64,000 nt of DNA from NCBI GenBank assembly GCA_947651395.1, contig CANSYW010000003.1, positions 1-64,000 of the forward strand, written 5' to 3'. Position 1 is the stretch's first letter. Each line of letters starts with the position of its first letter. The notes beneath the pieces are model-generated. The model made no database searches. It was given only the letters and a program-made list of their open reading frames with translations, and was not told the DNA's origin. Below, one piece after another: positions 6,762 through 15,693 of the stretch. Source of the DNA: an uncultured Pseudoflavonifractor sp. (lineage in GTDB: Bacteria; Bacillota; Clostridia; Oscillospirales; Oscillospiraceae). Made by a program: the position numbers and the translations under genes.

Positions 6762-8678
6762 ATGATAGACATCCAAGTGACTGGTCTCACCATTGAGTTT
6801 GAGGTGGGCAAGAAAATTTTAGACGGTCTCACCTTTCAGGTGGATCAGGGAGAGCGGGTGGGGCTCCTGGGCCGCAACGGCGCCGGGAAGACCACCCTGT
6901 TCAGGCTTCTCACCGGAGAGCTTCGACCCGACGAGGGGGAGGCCCGCACCGCCCCGGGCAAGGGGGTGGGACTCATCTCTCAGATCCCCACCTACCCGGC
7001 GGGCTACACGGTGGAAGACGTGCTCAATACCGCCTTCGACCATTTGCGCGCCATGGAAAAGGAGATGGCCGACCTGGCCGAGCGGATGGGAGAGGGGGAT
7101 AAGGCGCTCCTGGCCCGTTATGACGCCCTTACCACCGCCTTTGAGGCGGGGGGCGGATACCACACCGATGTGAAGCTGGGCAAGGTCTGCAACGGCCTGG
7201 ATATCTCTTCCGCCATGCGCCAACAGCTTTTCGAGGCCCTCTCCGGCGGAGAGAAGACCCGGGTGAATCTGGCCCGGCTCCTTCTCCAGGAGACCGAGAT
7301 CCTTCTGCTGGACGAGCCCACCAACCACCTGGACCTCCACGCCACCGAGTGGCTGGAGGACTATCTGACCCACTACAAGGGCACCGTTCTCGCCATCTCC
7401 CACGACCGCTGGTTTTTGGACAAGGTGGTGCAGCGGTGCGTGGAGATCAAAAACGGCAAGGCGGAGCTTTACGCCGGCAACTACAGCTTCTATGTGGAGG
7501 AGAAGGAGCGCCGCTTCCAGGAGCAGCTACGGCAGTATGAAAAGGAGCAGGCCAAGGTGGAGCAGCTCCAGGAGGCCGCCGACAAGATGCGCCTGTGGGC
7601 CTTCATGGGTAACGATAAGCTCTACAAGCGGGCCATCAATATGGAGCGGCGGATGGAGCGGCTCCAGACGGTGGACAGGCCCACCAAGGAGCGCCGGCTC
7701 ACCATGGGCTTTGGGGAGCGGGAGTTCCGGGGCGACGAGGTGCTCACCGTCAGGGAGCTCTCCATGGCCTTCGGGGAACGGACGCTGTTTGACGGCGTGG
7801 AGCTGGAGGTGACGGGGGGCGAGCGTATCGCCCTGCTGGGAGACAACGGAACGGGTAAGTCCACCTTTGTGAAGATCCTGCTGGGGGAGCTGGAGCCCAC
7901 CGGAGGCAAGCTTCGCTTCGGCCCCACGGTGCGTATGGGCTATCTGCCTCAGATGGTCACCTTTGACCACCCCGAGCGCAATCTGGTGGACACCCTCATC
8001 TGGGATCTCAACTGCACCACCCAGGAGGCCCGGGACCGGCTGGCCGCCTTCAACTTCCGGGGGGAGGACGTGTTCAAGGAGGTCTCCACCCTCTCCGGCG
8101 GGGAGCGCAGCCGGCTGAAGCTGTGCGAGCTCATGAGCCAAAAGATCAACCTGCTCATTCTGGACGAGCCCACCAACCATCTGGACGTGGACAGCCGGGA
8201 CTGGATCGAGGAGGCGGTGCGGGCCTATGAGGGCAACCTCCTCTTTGTCTCCCATGACCGGTGGTTCATCAACGAGTTCGCCCAGCGGGTGTGGATGCTG
8301 GAGGACGGACATATTACAGACTTCAAGGGCACCTATGAGGAGTTCCTGGAGTATCAGGAGCGCCAGAAGGTGTATGCCAAAAACGGAACCCAGCCCATCC
8401 CCCCGGGACGGGGCGCCGCTGACGCGCCGGAGAAGAAGCCAAAGCGCCCCGGCGGCACCAAGGAGCTGGAAAAACAGGTGACCGCCGCCGAGCGGGCGGT
8501 GGCCAGGGCGGAGGAGAAGCAGTTTGAGCTCACCCAGCGGGCCGAGGAGGTGGCCTCCAACTATCTGGAGCTTCAAAAGGTGATGGAGGAGCAGAGGGCG
8601 CTGGAGGAGGAGATCGCCCACCTGTATACGGTGTGGGAAAAGCTCTCCGCCGAGCTGGAGGAGGCGAGGGGAGAATGA
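6762..8678 (+). CDS. ABC-F family ATPase
   Basis: A soluble 638-residue protein with two ABC ATPase domains and no membrane segment, as in the ABC-F translation factors. Domain 1 has 'GRNGAGKTT', 'LSGGEKTR' and 'LLLDEPTNHLD'. Domain 2 has 'GDNGTGKST', 'LSGGERSR' and 'LILDEPTNHLD'. A charged inter-domain linker lies around residues 240-310, and a C-terminal coiled coil follows a Pro/Lys-rich hinge (about 545-638), as in Uup/YdiF types. It likely acts on stalled ribosomes; an antibiotic-resistance role is not indicated. It overlaps the next gene by 4 nt. Confidence 0.9.
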   Translation: MIDIQVTGLTIEFEVGKKILDGLTFQVDQGERVGLLGRNGAGKTTLFRLLTGELRPDEGEARTAPGKGVGLISQIPTYPAGYTVEDVLNTAFDHLRAMEKEMADLAERMGEGDKALLARYDALTTAFEAGGGYHTDVKLGKVCNGLDISSAMRQQLFEALSGGEKTRVNLARLLLQETEILLLDEPTNHLDLHATEWLEDYLTHYKGTVLAISHDRWFLDKVVQRCVEIKNGKAELYAGNYSFYVEEKERRFQEQLRQYEKEQAKVEQLQEAADKMRLWAFMGNDKLYKRAINMERRMERLQTVDRPTKERRLTMGFGEREFRGDEVLTVRELSMAFGERTLFDGVELEVTGGERIALLGDNGTGKSTFVKILLGELEPTGGKLRFGPTVRMGYLPQMVTFDHPERNLVDTLIWDLNCTTQEARDRLAAFNFRGEDVFKEVSTLSGGERSRLKLCELMSQKINLLILDEPTNHLDVDSRDWIEEAVRAYEGNLLFVSHDRWFINEFAQRVWMLEDGHITDFKGTYEEFLEYQERQKVYAKNGTQPIPPGRGAADAPEKKPKRPGGTKELEKQVTAAERAVARAEEKQFELTQRAEEVASNYLELQKVMEEQRALEEEIAHLYTVWEKLSAELEEARGE

Positions 8679-9334
8679 GAAAGCAAAAAGGCTACAGGCC
8701 CTATGCCGGACGGAAGAAGGGACTGTGGGTCAGGCTCCTGGCGGGCCTCATCGCCCTTGGGCTGGTGTGCTTCGCGGCACTGGAGGTCTATATCGGTTTT
8801 CATAGTCAGGGCAGCAGTATCGTCGGGCAGCCAAATATTATGGTCATCTTTGGCTGCCAGGTGAAGCCCTGGGGGCCCTCCGTCCTCCTTCAGGATCGGT
8901 TGGACGCCGCCCTTACCTATCTGGAGGATCATCCGGACATGAAGATCATCGTTACCGGAGGCAAGGGGGACGACGAGCACATGTCGGAGGCCCAGTGCAT
9001 GTATAATTACCTCACCGAACATGGAGTGGACGGGGGGAACATCTATATGGAGGACCGGTCCCGGAACACCTGGCAGAATATCACGTATACCAACGCTCTG
9101 GTCAGGGAACAGGGGCTCGGAGGATATGAAGAATTTGTGGGGGGTTATGGAGACTATCTATTGGTCTCCAGCGGATTTCATCTGGCCCGGATCAAGATGT
9201 TGTGGCAGAGAGGCTGGAAAGGAAATTACTCTGTCTCTACCCTGGCCGCCCCGGTGAGCGACAAACCCTCTGCTATCCAGATGTTCTTCCGGGAGCCTCT
9301 GGCCCTGGTAAAGTCCTTTGTGTTTGACCGATAA
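8675..9334 (+). CDS. YdcF/SanA-type DUF218 membrane protein
   Basis: A 219-residue protein with one N-terminal membrane helix (residues ~15-37, 'LLAGLIALGLVCFAAL') and an outside DUF218 domain: 'IMVIFGCQVKPWGPS', 'LQDRLDAALTYLEDHP', 'IVTGGKGDDEHMSEA', 'MEDRSRNTWQNI'. Relatives (ElyC, SanA, YdcF) are tied to envelope integrity and lipid-carrier handling, without a settled reaction. The ATG at 8675 overlaps the ABC-F stop (ATGA). The conserved Asp/Glu and Arg-Asn residues are present. Confidence 0.82.
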   Translation: MRKQKGYRPYAGRKKGLWVRLLAGLIALGLVCFAALEVYIGFHSQGSSIVGQPNIMVIFGCQVKPWGPSVLLQDRLDAALTYLEDHPDMKIIVTGGKGDDEHMSEAQCMYNYLTEHGVDGGNIYMEDRSRNTWQNITYTNALVREQGLGGYEEFVGGYGDYLLVSSGFHLARIKMLWQRGWKGNYSVSTLAAPVSDKPSAIQMFFREPLALVKSFVFDR

Positions 9335-9343
9335 GGAGCAATT

Positions 9344-10405
9344 ATGCTGGATAAACTGAAGCTCATCGAGCAACGCTATCAGGAGGTGGAGGCCCGTCTT
9401 TCCGACGGCGCCACCTACGCCGACCCCGCCCTGGCGGCGCGCCTGAATCAGGAACAGAAGGAGCTCTCTCCCCTGATGGAGACCTACCGGGCCTGGCTCC
9501 AGGCCCAAAGAACCCTGGAGGAGAGCCAGAACCTCTTTTCCGATCCGGAGCTGGGGGAGCTGGCCCGGGAGGAGTTCAGCGCCGCCAAGGCCGCCCTGCC
9601 GGAGCTGGAAAATCAACTCAAGCTTTTGCTTTTGCCCAAGGATCCCGACGACGGCAAGAACGTCATCGTGGAGATCCGGGCGGGGGTAGGAGGGGAGGAG
9701 GCCGCTCTGTTCGCCCACTCCCTGTTCCGGATGTACGCCATGTACGCCGAGGCCCGGCACTGGAGGGTGGAGGTGGACGCCCAGAGCGAGACCGAACTGG
9801 GGGGACTCAAGGAGATCTGCTTTACCATCAACGGGGAGAACGCCTACAGCCGTCTGAAATTTGAAAGCGGCGTTCACCGTGTCCAGCGGGTGCCCGAAAC
9901 GGAATCGGGGGGGCGGATCCACACCTCCACCGTCACTGTGGCGGTGCTCCCTGAGATGGAAGCGGTGGATGTAAAAATAGATCCCGCCGATGTGGAGATG
10001 CAGGTCTTCCGCTCCTCGGGGGCGGGGGGACAGCACATCAACAAGACCTCCTCGGCAGTGCGACTGATCCACAAGCCCACGGGCATGGTGGTGGAGTGTC
10101 AGCAGGAGCGCAGTCAGTTCCAGAACCGGGAGAAGGCCATGCGGCTGCTGGCCTCCCGGCTCTATGAGGAGGAGCGGGAGCGGGTGGAGGGCGAGCACTC
10201 CGCCCAGCGCCGGAGCCAGGTGGGCTCCGGCATGCGCAACGAGCGTATCCGCACCTATAATTTCCCCCAGGGCCGCCTGACGGACCATCGGGTGAATCTG
10301 ACCCTATACAAGCTGGACGGGGTGATGGACGGGGAGCTGGATGAGATCATCGACGCCCTGGTCACCGCCGACCAGGCCGCGAAATTGGAAAAGGAGACAC
10401 AGTGA
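9344..10405 (+). CDS. prfA: Peptide chain release factor 1
   Basis: Releases the finished chain at UAA/UAG. The 353-residue protein carries the catalytic GGQ in 'SSGAGGQHINKTSSAVR' and the RF1-type stop-reading tripeptide P-E-T in 'RVPETESGGRIHTS' (RF2 would have SPF). The N-terminal helical domain and length are normal. The methyltransferase prmC, often next to prfA, is absent here; a small unknown gene and a Sua5-type gene follow instead. Confidence 0.95.
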   Translation: MLDKLKLIEQRYQEVEARLSDGATYADPALAARLNQEQKELSPLMETYRAWLQAQRTLEESQNLFSDPELGELAREEFSAAKAALPELENQLKLLLLPKDPDDGKNVIVEIRAGVGGEEAALFAHSLFRMYAMYAEARHWRVEVDAQSETELGGLKEICFTINGENAYSRLKFESGVHRVQRVPETESGGRIHTSTVTVAVLPEMEAVDVKIDPADVEMQVFRSSGAGGQHINKTSSAVRLIHKPTGMVVECQQERSQFQNREKAMRLLASRLYEEERERVEGEHSAQRRSQVGSGMRNERIRTYNFPQGRLTDHRVNLTLYKLDGVMDGELDEIIDALVTADQAAKLEKETQ

Positions 10406-10406
10406 C

Positions 10407-10676
10407 ATGGTCATTCGTATTGATTATCCCGCTCTGCCCCAGGGGAAGACCCTGGAGGACATGAGGGCGGAGCTGGACGCCGTTTTGGAGGATGACGGCT
10501 GGCTTTTGGGCTCGGCTCAGACCGGGGACGGCGGTTATGTAGAGCTGGAGCTGGAGGATGAGAAGATGAATCCCAAGTACGGCATCATCGCCGTGAAGGC
10601 CTACCTCCAGCGCGCCGGCTTTGCCAAAGAGACCACCATGGAGATCGCCGGAGCGGTGATCGGTGTGTATGAGTGA
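10407..10676 (+). CDS. Small conserved-looking protein, unknown function
   Basis: An 89-residue soluble acidic protein. I do not recognise a family. It starts 1 bp after the prfA stop with AAAAGGAG upstream, and its end overlaps or touches the Sua5-type gene, so it is clearly part of this operon. Predicted alternating helix and strand ('GGYVELELEDEKM', 'YGIIAVKAYLQRAGF'), no cysteines and no membrane segment. Confidence 0.65.
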   Translation: MVIRIDYPALPQGKTLEDMRAELDAVLEDDGWLLGSAQTGDGGYVELELEDEKMNPKYGIIAVKAYLQRAGFAKETTMEIAGAVIGVYE

Positions 10677-10686
10677 GGCGAGGGAG

Positions 10687-11703
10687 ATGGACACAGAGCG
10701 CCTGAGCGCGAAGGACATTCAGCAGGCCGCCCGGATCGTCGCCTCCGGGGGGCTTCTGGGCATCCCCACCGAGACGGTTTACGGTCTGGGGGCCAACGGG
10801 CTGGATGAAGCCGCCGTTCACGCCATTTTTGAGGCCAAGGGCCGGCCCCAGGATAATCCCCTTATCCTCCATATTCCCTCGGCGGACTGGCTGGAGCGGT
10901 ACTGCGGGGAGATTCCGGAGACCGCCTGGGCGCTGGCCCGGCGCTTCTGGCCGGGGCCGCTGACCATGATCCTGAAACGGAAGCCCATAGTGCCCGACGC
11001 GGTCACCGCGGGGCTGGACACGGTGGGTATGCGCTGCCCTGACTGCGCCGTGACAAGGCAGGTCATCGCCGCCGCCGGCGTGCCTGTTGCCGCCCCCTCG
11101 GGGAACGCCTCGGGCAGACCCAGCCCCACCACGGCGGCGGCCATGCTGGAGGATATGGACGGGAAGATCGACGCCATTCTGGATGACGGCGCCTGCGCCG
11201 TAGGGGTGGAGTCCACCATCATCGACCTCACCGTCGATCCTCCCCGGCTCCTGCGGCCCGGCGGGGTGACCCTGGAGGAGCTGGAGGAGGCCCTGGGAGA
11301 GGTGGCGGTGGACGAGGCGGTCCGCCGGCTCATGGCCCCCGGGGAGCAGCCCAAGGCCCCCGGCATGAAATACCGCCACTACGCCCCCAAGGCCCCCGTC
11401 ACGGTGGTGAAGGGGGACGCGGACATGACGGCGGGGTACATCGTGGCCCGTATGGGCGACAAGAGCGGCGTCATCTGCTTTGACGAGTTCAAGGGCTATT
11501 TTCGGGGCCACCCGGTGGAGACCATCGGCCCCAGGGCCGACCAGGCCGAGCAGGCCAGGCGGATCTTTGAGGCCCTGCGGGCCTTTGACCGACTGGAGGT
11601 CACCGATATCTGGGCCCAGTCGCCGGAGGATATCGGCCTGGGCCTGGCGGTGACCAACCGGCTCAACAAGGCCGCCGGATTCCATATTATTGAACTGCCG
11701 TGA
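10687..11703 (+). CDS. Threonylcarbamoyl-AMP synthase, Sua5 type
   Basis: Makes threonylcarbamoyl-AMP from threonine, bicarbonate and ATP, the first step of the t6A37 tRNA modification. The YrdC domain ('GLLGIPTETVYGLGANG', 'KGRPQDNPLI', 'APSGNASGRPSPT') is followed by a C-terminal Sua5 domain ('APGMKYRHYAPKAPV'), giving a long-form protein of 338 residues. An ATG at 10669, overlapping the previous gene, is possible, but the one at 10687 has the better ribosome binding site and matches the family N-terminus. Confidence 0.9.
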   Translation: MDTERLSAKDIQQAARIVASGGLLGIPTETVYGLGANGLDEAAVHAIFEAKGRPQDNPLILHIPSADWLERYCGEIPETAWALARRFWPGPLTMILKRKPIVPDAVTAGLDTVGMRCPDCAVTRQVIAAAGVPVAAPSGNASGRPSPTTAAAMLEDMDGKIDAILDDGACAVGVESTIIDLTVDPPRLLRPGGVTLEELEEALGEVAVDEAVRRLMAPGEQPKAPGMKYRHYAPKAPVTVVKGDADMTAGYIVARMGDKSGVICFDEFKGYFRGHPVETIGPRADQAEQARRIFEALRAFDRLEVTDIWAQSPEDIGLGLAVTNRLNKAAGFHIIELP

Positions 11704-11773
11704 GGCGCGCCCTTCCCGGCGGCCTGCCTGTCCCATACATACACAGACGAAACATAAGAAAGGAAAGAGAGCC

Positions 11774-12373
11774 ATGAGCACACTGACTGCCGGCGTGAGC
11801 CGGGAAGAGGCCCTGAAGATCCTGAAAAAATACAATTCCGAGGCCTTCCATATCCGCCACGGCCTCACCGTGTCCGCCGTTATGGGGTGGTTTGCCGATG
11901 AGCTGGGCCACGGGGAGGAGAAGGAGTTCTGGTCCCTGGTGGGTCTGATGCACGATGTGGACTTTGAAAAGTGGCCCGAGGAGCACTGCGTCAAGGCCCC
12001 TGAGCTTCTCCGGGAGGCGGGCTTCGGGGAGGCGTTCATCCACGCCGTCTGTGCCCATGGCTGGGGGATGACGGGCAGTGACGCTCAGCCCGAGCTGGAG
12101 ATGGAGAAGGTACTCTTCGCCTGTGACGAGCTCACCGGCCTCATCGGGGCCGCCGCCCTCATGCGGCCCAGCAAGTCCACCAAGGACATGGAGCTCAAAA
12201 GCCTCAAGAAGAAGTACAAGGACAAAAAGTTTGCCGCCGGCTGCTCCCGGGAGTGCATCGCCCAGGGAGCCGAGCTGCTGGGCTGGGAGCTGGACGAGCT
12301 TTTGGACAAGACCCTTCAGGCCATGGCCGGGACTGAGGATGACCTGGAGGCCCAGGTGGCGGCGAACACCTGA
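11774..12373 (+). CDS. HD-domain hydrolase
   Basis: A 199-residue HD-superfamily protein with the metal motif in 'FHIRHGLTVSAVMGWFA' ... 'LVGLMHDVDFEKWP' and a third site in 'VCAHGWGM'. Many relatives are annotated simply as HDIG hydrolases; the substrate is unknown. A GGAAAGAG site precedes the ATG. Its stop overlaps the coaE start (TGATG), so the two are coupled. Confidence 0.75.
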   Translation: MSTLTAGVSREEALKILKKYNSEAFHIRHGLTVSAVMGWFADELGHGEEKEFWSLVGLMHDVDFEKWPEEHCVKAPELLREAGFGEAFIHAVCAHGWGMTGSDAQPELEMEKVLFACDELTGLIGAAALMRPSKSTKDMELKSLKKKYKDKKFAAGCSRECIAQGAELLGWELDELLDKTLQAMAGTEDDLEAQVAANT

Positions 12374-12969
12374 TGAAGACCATCGGGATCACGGGCCCCA
12401 CCGGGGCGGGGAAGACCACCGCCCTGAACGCCCTGCGCACTTTGGGGGCGGAGGTGGTGGACGCCGACGCAGTCTACCACCGGCTCCTGGCGGAGAGCGG
12501 GGAACTGAAAAAGACCCTGGTGGAGGCCTTCGGTGAGAAAATTTTGGACGAAGTGGGCAAGATAGACCGGAGGAGGCTCTCCTCCGCGGTCTATCCCCAT
12601 CGGCTGGAGGAACTCAATGCCCTGACCCATCCCATCATCGTCGCTGAGATCGGCCGTATGGCCGGGGAGGCGGAGGGGGCGGGCCGGCCGGCTCTGGCCA
12701 TCGACGCCATCGCCCTGGTGGAGAGCGGCCTTGCCCGGCGGTGTGATGTGGTGGTGGCCGTGCTGGCTCCCCAGGAGCTGCGTCTGCGCCGTGTCATGGC
12801 CCGGGACGGTGTGGACGAAGGGTATGCCCGCCGCCGGATCCTGGCCCAGAAGGGAGAGGACTTCTTCCGTGCCCACAGCGACTATGTGCTGGAAAATACC
12901 GGGGCGGACACCCCGGAGAGCTTTGGCGCCAGGGCGTTGTCCCTCTTTCAGGAGATATTGGCCCCATAG
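12373..12969 (+). CDS. coaE: Dephospho-CoA kinase
   Basis: Phosphorylates the 3'-OH of dephospho-CoA, the last step of CoA synthesis. The P-loop is 'GPTGAGKTTALNAL' (Thr where most CoaE have Ser), then 'DADAVYHRLL', 'LTHPIIVAEI' and 'AIDAIALVESG', in a 198-residue P-loop kinase of normal length. Translationally coupled to the HD hydrolase. Confidence 0.88.
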   Translation: MKTIGITGPTGAGKTTALNALRTLGAEVVDADAVYHRLLAESGELKKTLVEAFGEKILDEVGKIDRRRLSSAVYPHRLEELNALTHPIIVAEIGRMAGEAEGAGRPALAIDAIALVESGLARRCDVVVAVLAPQELRLRRVMARDGVDEGYARRRILAQKGEDFFRAHSDYVLENTGADTPESFGARALSLFQEILAP

Positions 12970-13078
12970 GGGCCCGCGGGGCGTGTCCGGGGCCTTTATG
13001 AGAAAAACTGAAAAAGGATAGAAAAATTCACAAATTCCTGATACTCTGTGTATCAGTGGTTATAAGGAGGTAATTTCC

Positions 13079-14485
13079 ATGGAAGAAAAGGAAAAGACTG
13101 CCGGTCAGCTCCGGCGGGAGATCCTGCTGGATCAGCGCAAGAATGGCTATGATCGACTCACCCCCGAGGACGAGGAGGCCATGCGGCTCTACTGCGAGGA
13201 CTACAAAAAGTTTCTGGACGCCGCCAAGACGGAGCGGGAGGCGGTGGACGAGACGGTTCGCCTGGCCGAGGCCCGGGGCTTTGTCCCCTTTAAGCGGGGC
13301 ATGGCGGTGATTCCCGGCGATAAGCTCTACCGGGTGAACCGGGGCAAGGCGGTGATGCTGGCGGTGATCGGGGAGAAGTCCCTGGCCGACGGAGTGTCCA
13401 TCGGCGCGGCCCACATCGACTCCCCCCGGCTGGATCTGAAGCCCCAGCCCCTCTATGAGGACAGCGAGCTGGCCTTTTTGAAGACCCACTATTACGGCGG
13501 CATCCGCAAGTATCAGTGGGTCACCATACCCCTGGAGCTCCACGGGGTGATCGTACGCAAGGACGGCTCCAGCGTGAAGGTGGCCATCGGCGCCGCCCCC
13601 GGCGACCCTCTGTTTACCGTGGATGATCTGCTGCCCCACCTGGGCGCTGAGCAGGCCAAAAAGATCATGGCGGAGGCCATTCCCGGAGAAAACCTGAATA
13701 TTCTGGTGGGTTCCCGTCCCTTTAAGGACGACGAAGGCTCGAATCGGGTGAAGCTGGCCGTTCTGGATATCCTCAATCAAAAGTACGGCCTTACCGAGGC
13801 GGACTTCATATCCGCTGAGCTGGAGGCGGTGCCCGCCTTCGGCGCCTGTGACATCGGCTTTGACCGTTCCCTCATCGGGGCCTACGGCCAGGACGACCGG
13901 GTGTGCGCCTATGCCGCCCTGGCCGCTCTGCTGGAGCTGAAGATCCCCACCCATACGGCGGTGTGTATGCTGGCCGACAAGGAGGAGATCGGCTCCGAGG
14001 GGGTCACCGGCATGAAGAGTGCCGCCTTTGACACCTTTATGAGCGACCTGTGCGACGCTCAGCGGGTGGCGCTGAAGACCTGCTATGAGCACTCCTTCTG
14101 TCTCTCCGCCGACGTGACGGCGGCCTATGACCCCAACTTTGCCGAGGTCTATGAAAAGCGCAATTCCGCCCAGGTAAACTACGGCATGGGTTTCTGCAAG
14201 TATACCGGTTCACGGGGAAAATCCGGGGCCTCCGACGCCTCTGCCGAGGTGGTGGGTCTGGTTCGCCGCATCCTGGACACTGCGGGTGTGATCTGGCAGA
14301 TGGCGGAGCTGGGCAAGGTGGACGCCGGCGGCGGCGGTACCGTGGCCTGCTATATGGCGGAGCGGGATATTGACACCCTGGACGCGGGGGTGCCCGTTTT
14401 GTCCATGCACGCCCCCTTTGAGGTTACCGGCAAGCTGGACTGCTATATGACCTACAAGGGCATGAAGGCGGTCTATGAGGCCTGA
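13079..14485 (+). CDS. M18-family aminopeptidase
   Basis: A 468-residue cytoplasmic zinc aminopeptidase. Metal ligands can be seen in 'GAAHIDSPRLDLKPQ' (His), 'GAYGQDDRVCAYAAL' (bridging Asp), 'LADKEEIGSEGVTGM' (catalytic and ligand Glu) and 'VPVLSMHAPFEV' (C-terminal His). It takes N-terminal residues from peptides. A strong GGAGG site at 13066-13070 precedes the ATG. It is last before a terminator and stands opposite azlCD. Confidence 0.92.
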   Translation: MEEKEKTAGQLRREILLDQRKNGYDRLTPEDEEAMRLYCEDYKKFLDAAKTEREAVDETVRLAEARGFVPFKRGMAVIPGDKLYRVNRGKAVMLAVIGEKSLADGVSIGAAHIDSPRLDLKPQPLYEDSELAFLKTHYYGGIRKYQWVTIPLELHGVIVRKDGSSVKVAIGAAPGDPLFTVDDLLPHLGAEQAKKIMAEAIPGENLNILVGSRPFKDDEGSNRVKLAVLDILNQKYGLTEADFISAELEAVPAFGACDIGFDRSLIGAYGQDDRVCAYAALAALLELKIPTHTAVCMLADKEEIGSEGVTGMKSAAFDTFMSDLCDAQRVALKTCYEHSFCLSADVTAAYDPNFAEVYEKRNSAQVNYGMGFCKYTGSRGKSGASDASAEVVGLVRRILDTAGVIWQMAELGKVDAGGGGTVACYMAERDIDTLDAGVPVLSMHAPFEVTGKLDCYMTYKGMKAVYEA

Positions 14486-14508
14486 GGGCAGGAAAAAGAA
14501 TAAAAAAA

Positions 14509-14542
14509 CAAGGGCTCTTCCGGAGGATCGGAAGAGCCCTTG
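14509..14542 (-). terminator. Terminator of azlCD
   Basis: A 14-bp stem (14509-14522 / 14529-14542) with a T7 run on the minus-strand side. It may also stop the M18 transcript from the other direction. Confidence 0.8.
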
Positions 14543-14548
14543 CTGCGT

Positions 14549-14875
14549 TTAAAATACCAGCTGGATAAGGAGCATGTAGCACACCGTGCCCCCGGCGATG
14601 GACAGGAGCATCTGCCGCTTCCACAGGTGGAGCCCCGCGGTGAGGGCAATGGCGATGGCCTCGGGAAGGCCGTGGGAGCCGGTGAAAAGGCTCACATTCC
14701 GCAGGCAGTAGACCACCAGCATGGCAAAGATGGCGGCGGGGAGGGCGCTGCCCAGATAGGCCACATATCGGGGGGTGGGCTTTTTACCGGAGAAGAGCAG
14801 GAAGGGGAGGAAACGGGTGAGCATGGTGGCCAGGGCGCACAGGCCGACGGTAAAGGTCTGCTGGGAGAGGGTCAT
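14549..14875 (-). CDS. azlD: AzlD-type branched-chain amino acid exporter subunit
   Basis: A 108-residue, four-helix membrane protein of the AzlD family ('TMLTRFLPFLLFSGK', 'YLGSALPAAIFAMLVVYCL'). It works with AzlC as the small subunit of a branched-chain amino acid (or analogue) exporter. Its ATG overlaps the azlC stop, the standard arrangement. Confidence 0.88.
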   Translation of the reverse strand: MTLSQQTFTVGLCALATMLTRFLPFLLFSGKKPTPRYVAYLGSALPAAIFAMLVVYCLRNVSLFTGSHGLPEAIAIALTAGLHLWKRQMLLSIAGGTVCYMLLIQLVF

Positions 14876-15591
14876 GCTGTTTCCCCTCCCTTCAAGGTGG
14901 GCTCAATGGGCCCGCGCAGAAGGGTGAGCAGTCCCAGCACACACACCATGGTGGGAATGAGAAAGGAGTCGGGGCCGAAGAGAAGCAGACACAGAAGGGA
15001 GGCTCCGCCGCCGATAAGGGCGGTATAGTGTCTGTCCTCCTTTAACAACTGCTCCAGAAGAATGACCACGAACATGGCGGTCATGACAAAGTCCAGGCCC
15101 TGGGTATTGAAGGTGAGCAAATTTCCCAGCAGTCCTCCCAGAGCGGCGGAGATCACCCAATAGCTCTGATCCAGCAGGGTGACAAAGAAGTAGAACCAGC
15201 CGGCGTCCACCCCCTGGGGCACCGTGGCGGAGCAGTTGATGGAGAAGGTCTCGTCACACAGCCCGAAAATGAGATAGAGCTTTTTCCAGCCGAGCCCCTT
15301 GTACTTATCCAGCATGGCGATCCCGTAGAAGAGGTGCCTGGCCTGGATCATCAGCCCCATACAAAAGTAGGTCACCGGGGCAAAGGGGGACAGGAGCAGC
15401 TCCACCGCCACAAATTCCAGAGAGCCGCCGAAGATGACAAGGGCCATGAGCATGGGATACCAGAAGGGGAAGCCGGAGAGGTTCATATAGACGCCGTAGG
15501 TCAGTCCCAGAAAGCCAAACCCGGTGAGGATGGGAATGGTCTGGGGAAAGGCGGCGGCGAGGGCTTTACGTCGGACGGAGAGGGATTCCAT
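14872..15591 (-). CDS. azlC: AzlC-type amino acid permease
   Basis: A 239-residue integral membrane protein of the AzlC family ('FPQTIPILTGFGFLGLTYGVYM', 'FGGSLEFVAVELL', 'QARHLFYGIAMLDKY', 'FGLCDETFSI'). The ATG at 15591 has GGAAG 7 nt upstream; a longer open frame to 15633 has no site. It forms the export pore with AzlD. No regulator lies next to it. Confidence 0.9.
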   Translation of the reverse strand: MESLSVRRKALAAAFPQTIPILTGFGFLGLTYGVYMNLSGFPFWYPMLMALVIFGGSLEFVAVELLLSPFAPVTYFCMGLMIQARHLFYGIAMLDKYKGLGWKKLYLIFGLCDETFSINCSATVPQGVDAGWFYFFVTLLDQSYWVISAALGGLLGNLLTFNTQGLDFVMTAMFVVILLEQLLKEDRHYTALIGGGASLLCLLLFGPDSFLIPTMVCVLGLLTLLRGPIEPTLKGGETA

Positions 15592-15642
15592 GGAGACACT
15601 TCCTTTGTGCTGGGTTGGGGGAAAGTGTAGCACAAAAAGGGG

Positions 15643-15676
15643 AAAAAAGCAAGGACGGGCCCTTGGCCCGTCCTTG
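15643..15676 (-). terminator. Terminator of the serpin gene
   Basis: A 12-bp stem (15650-15661 / 15665-15676) followed on the minus strand by CTTTTTT. It sits between the serpin stop and the azlC start. Confidence 0.75.
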
Positions 15677-15693
15677 GAATATTTGCGTGCTTT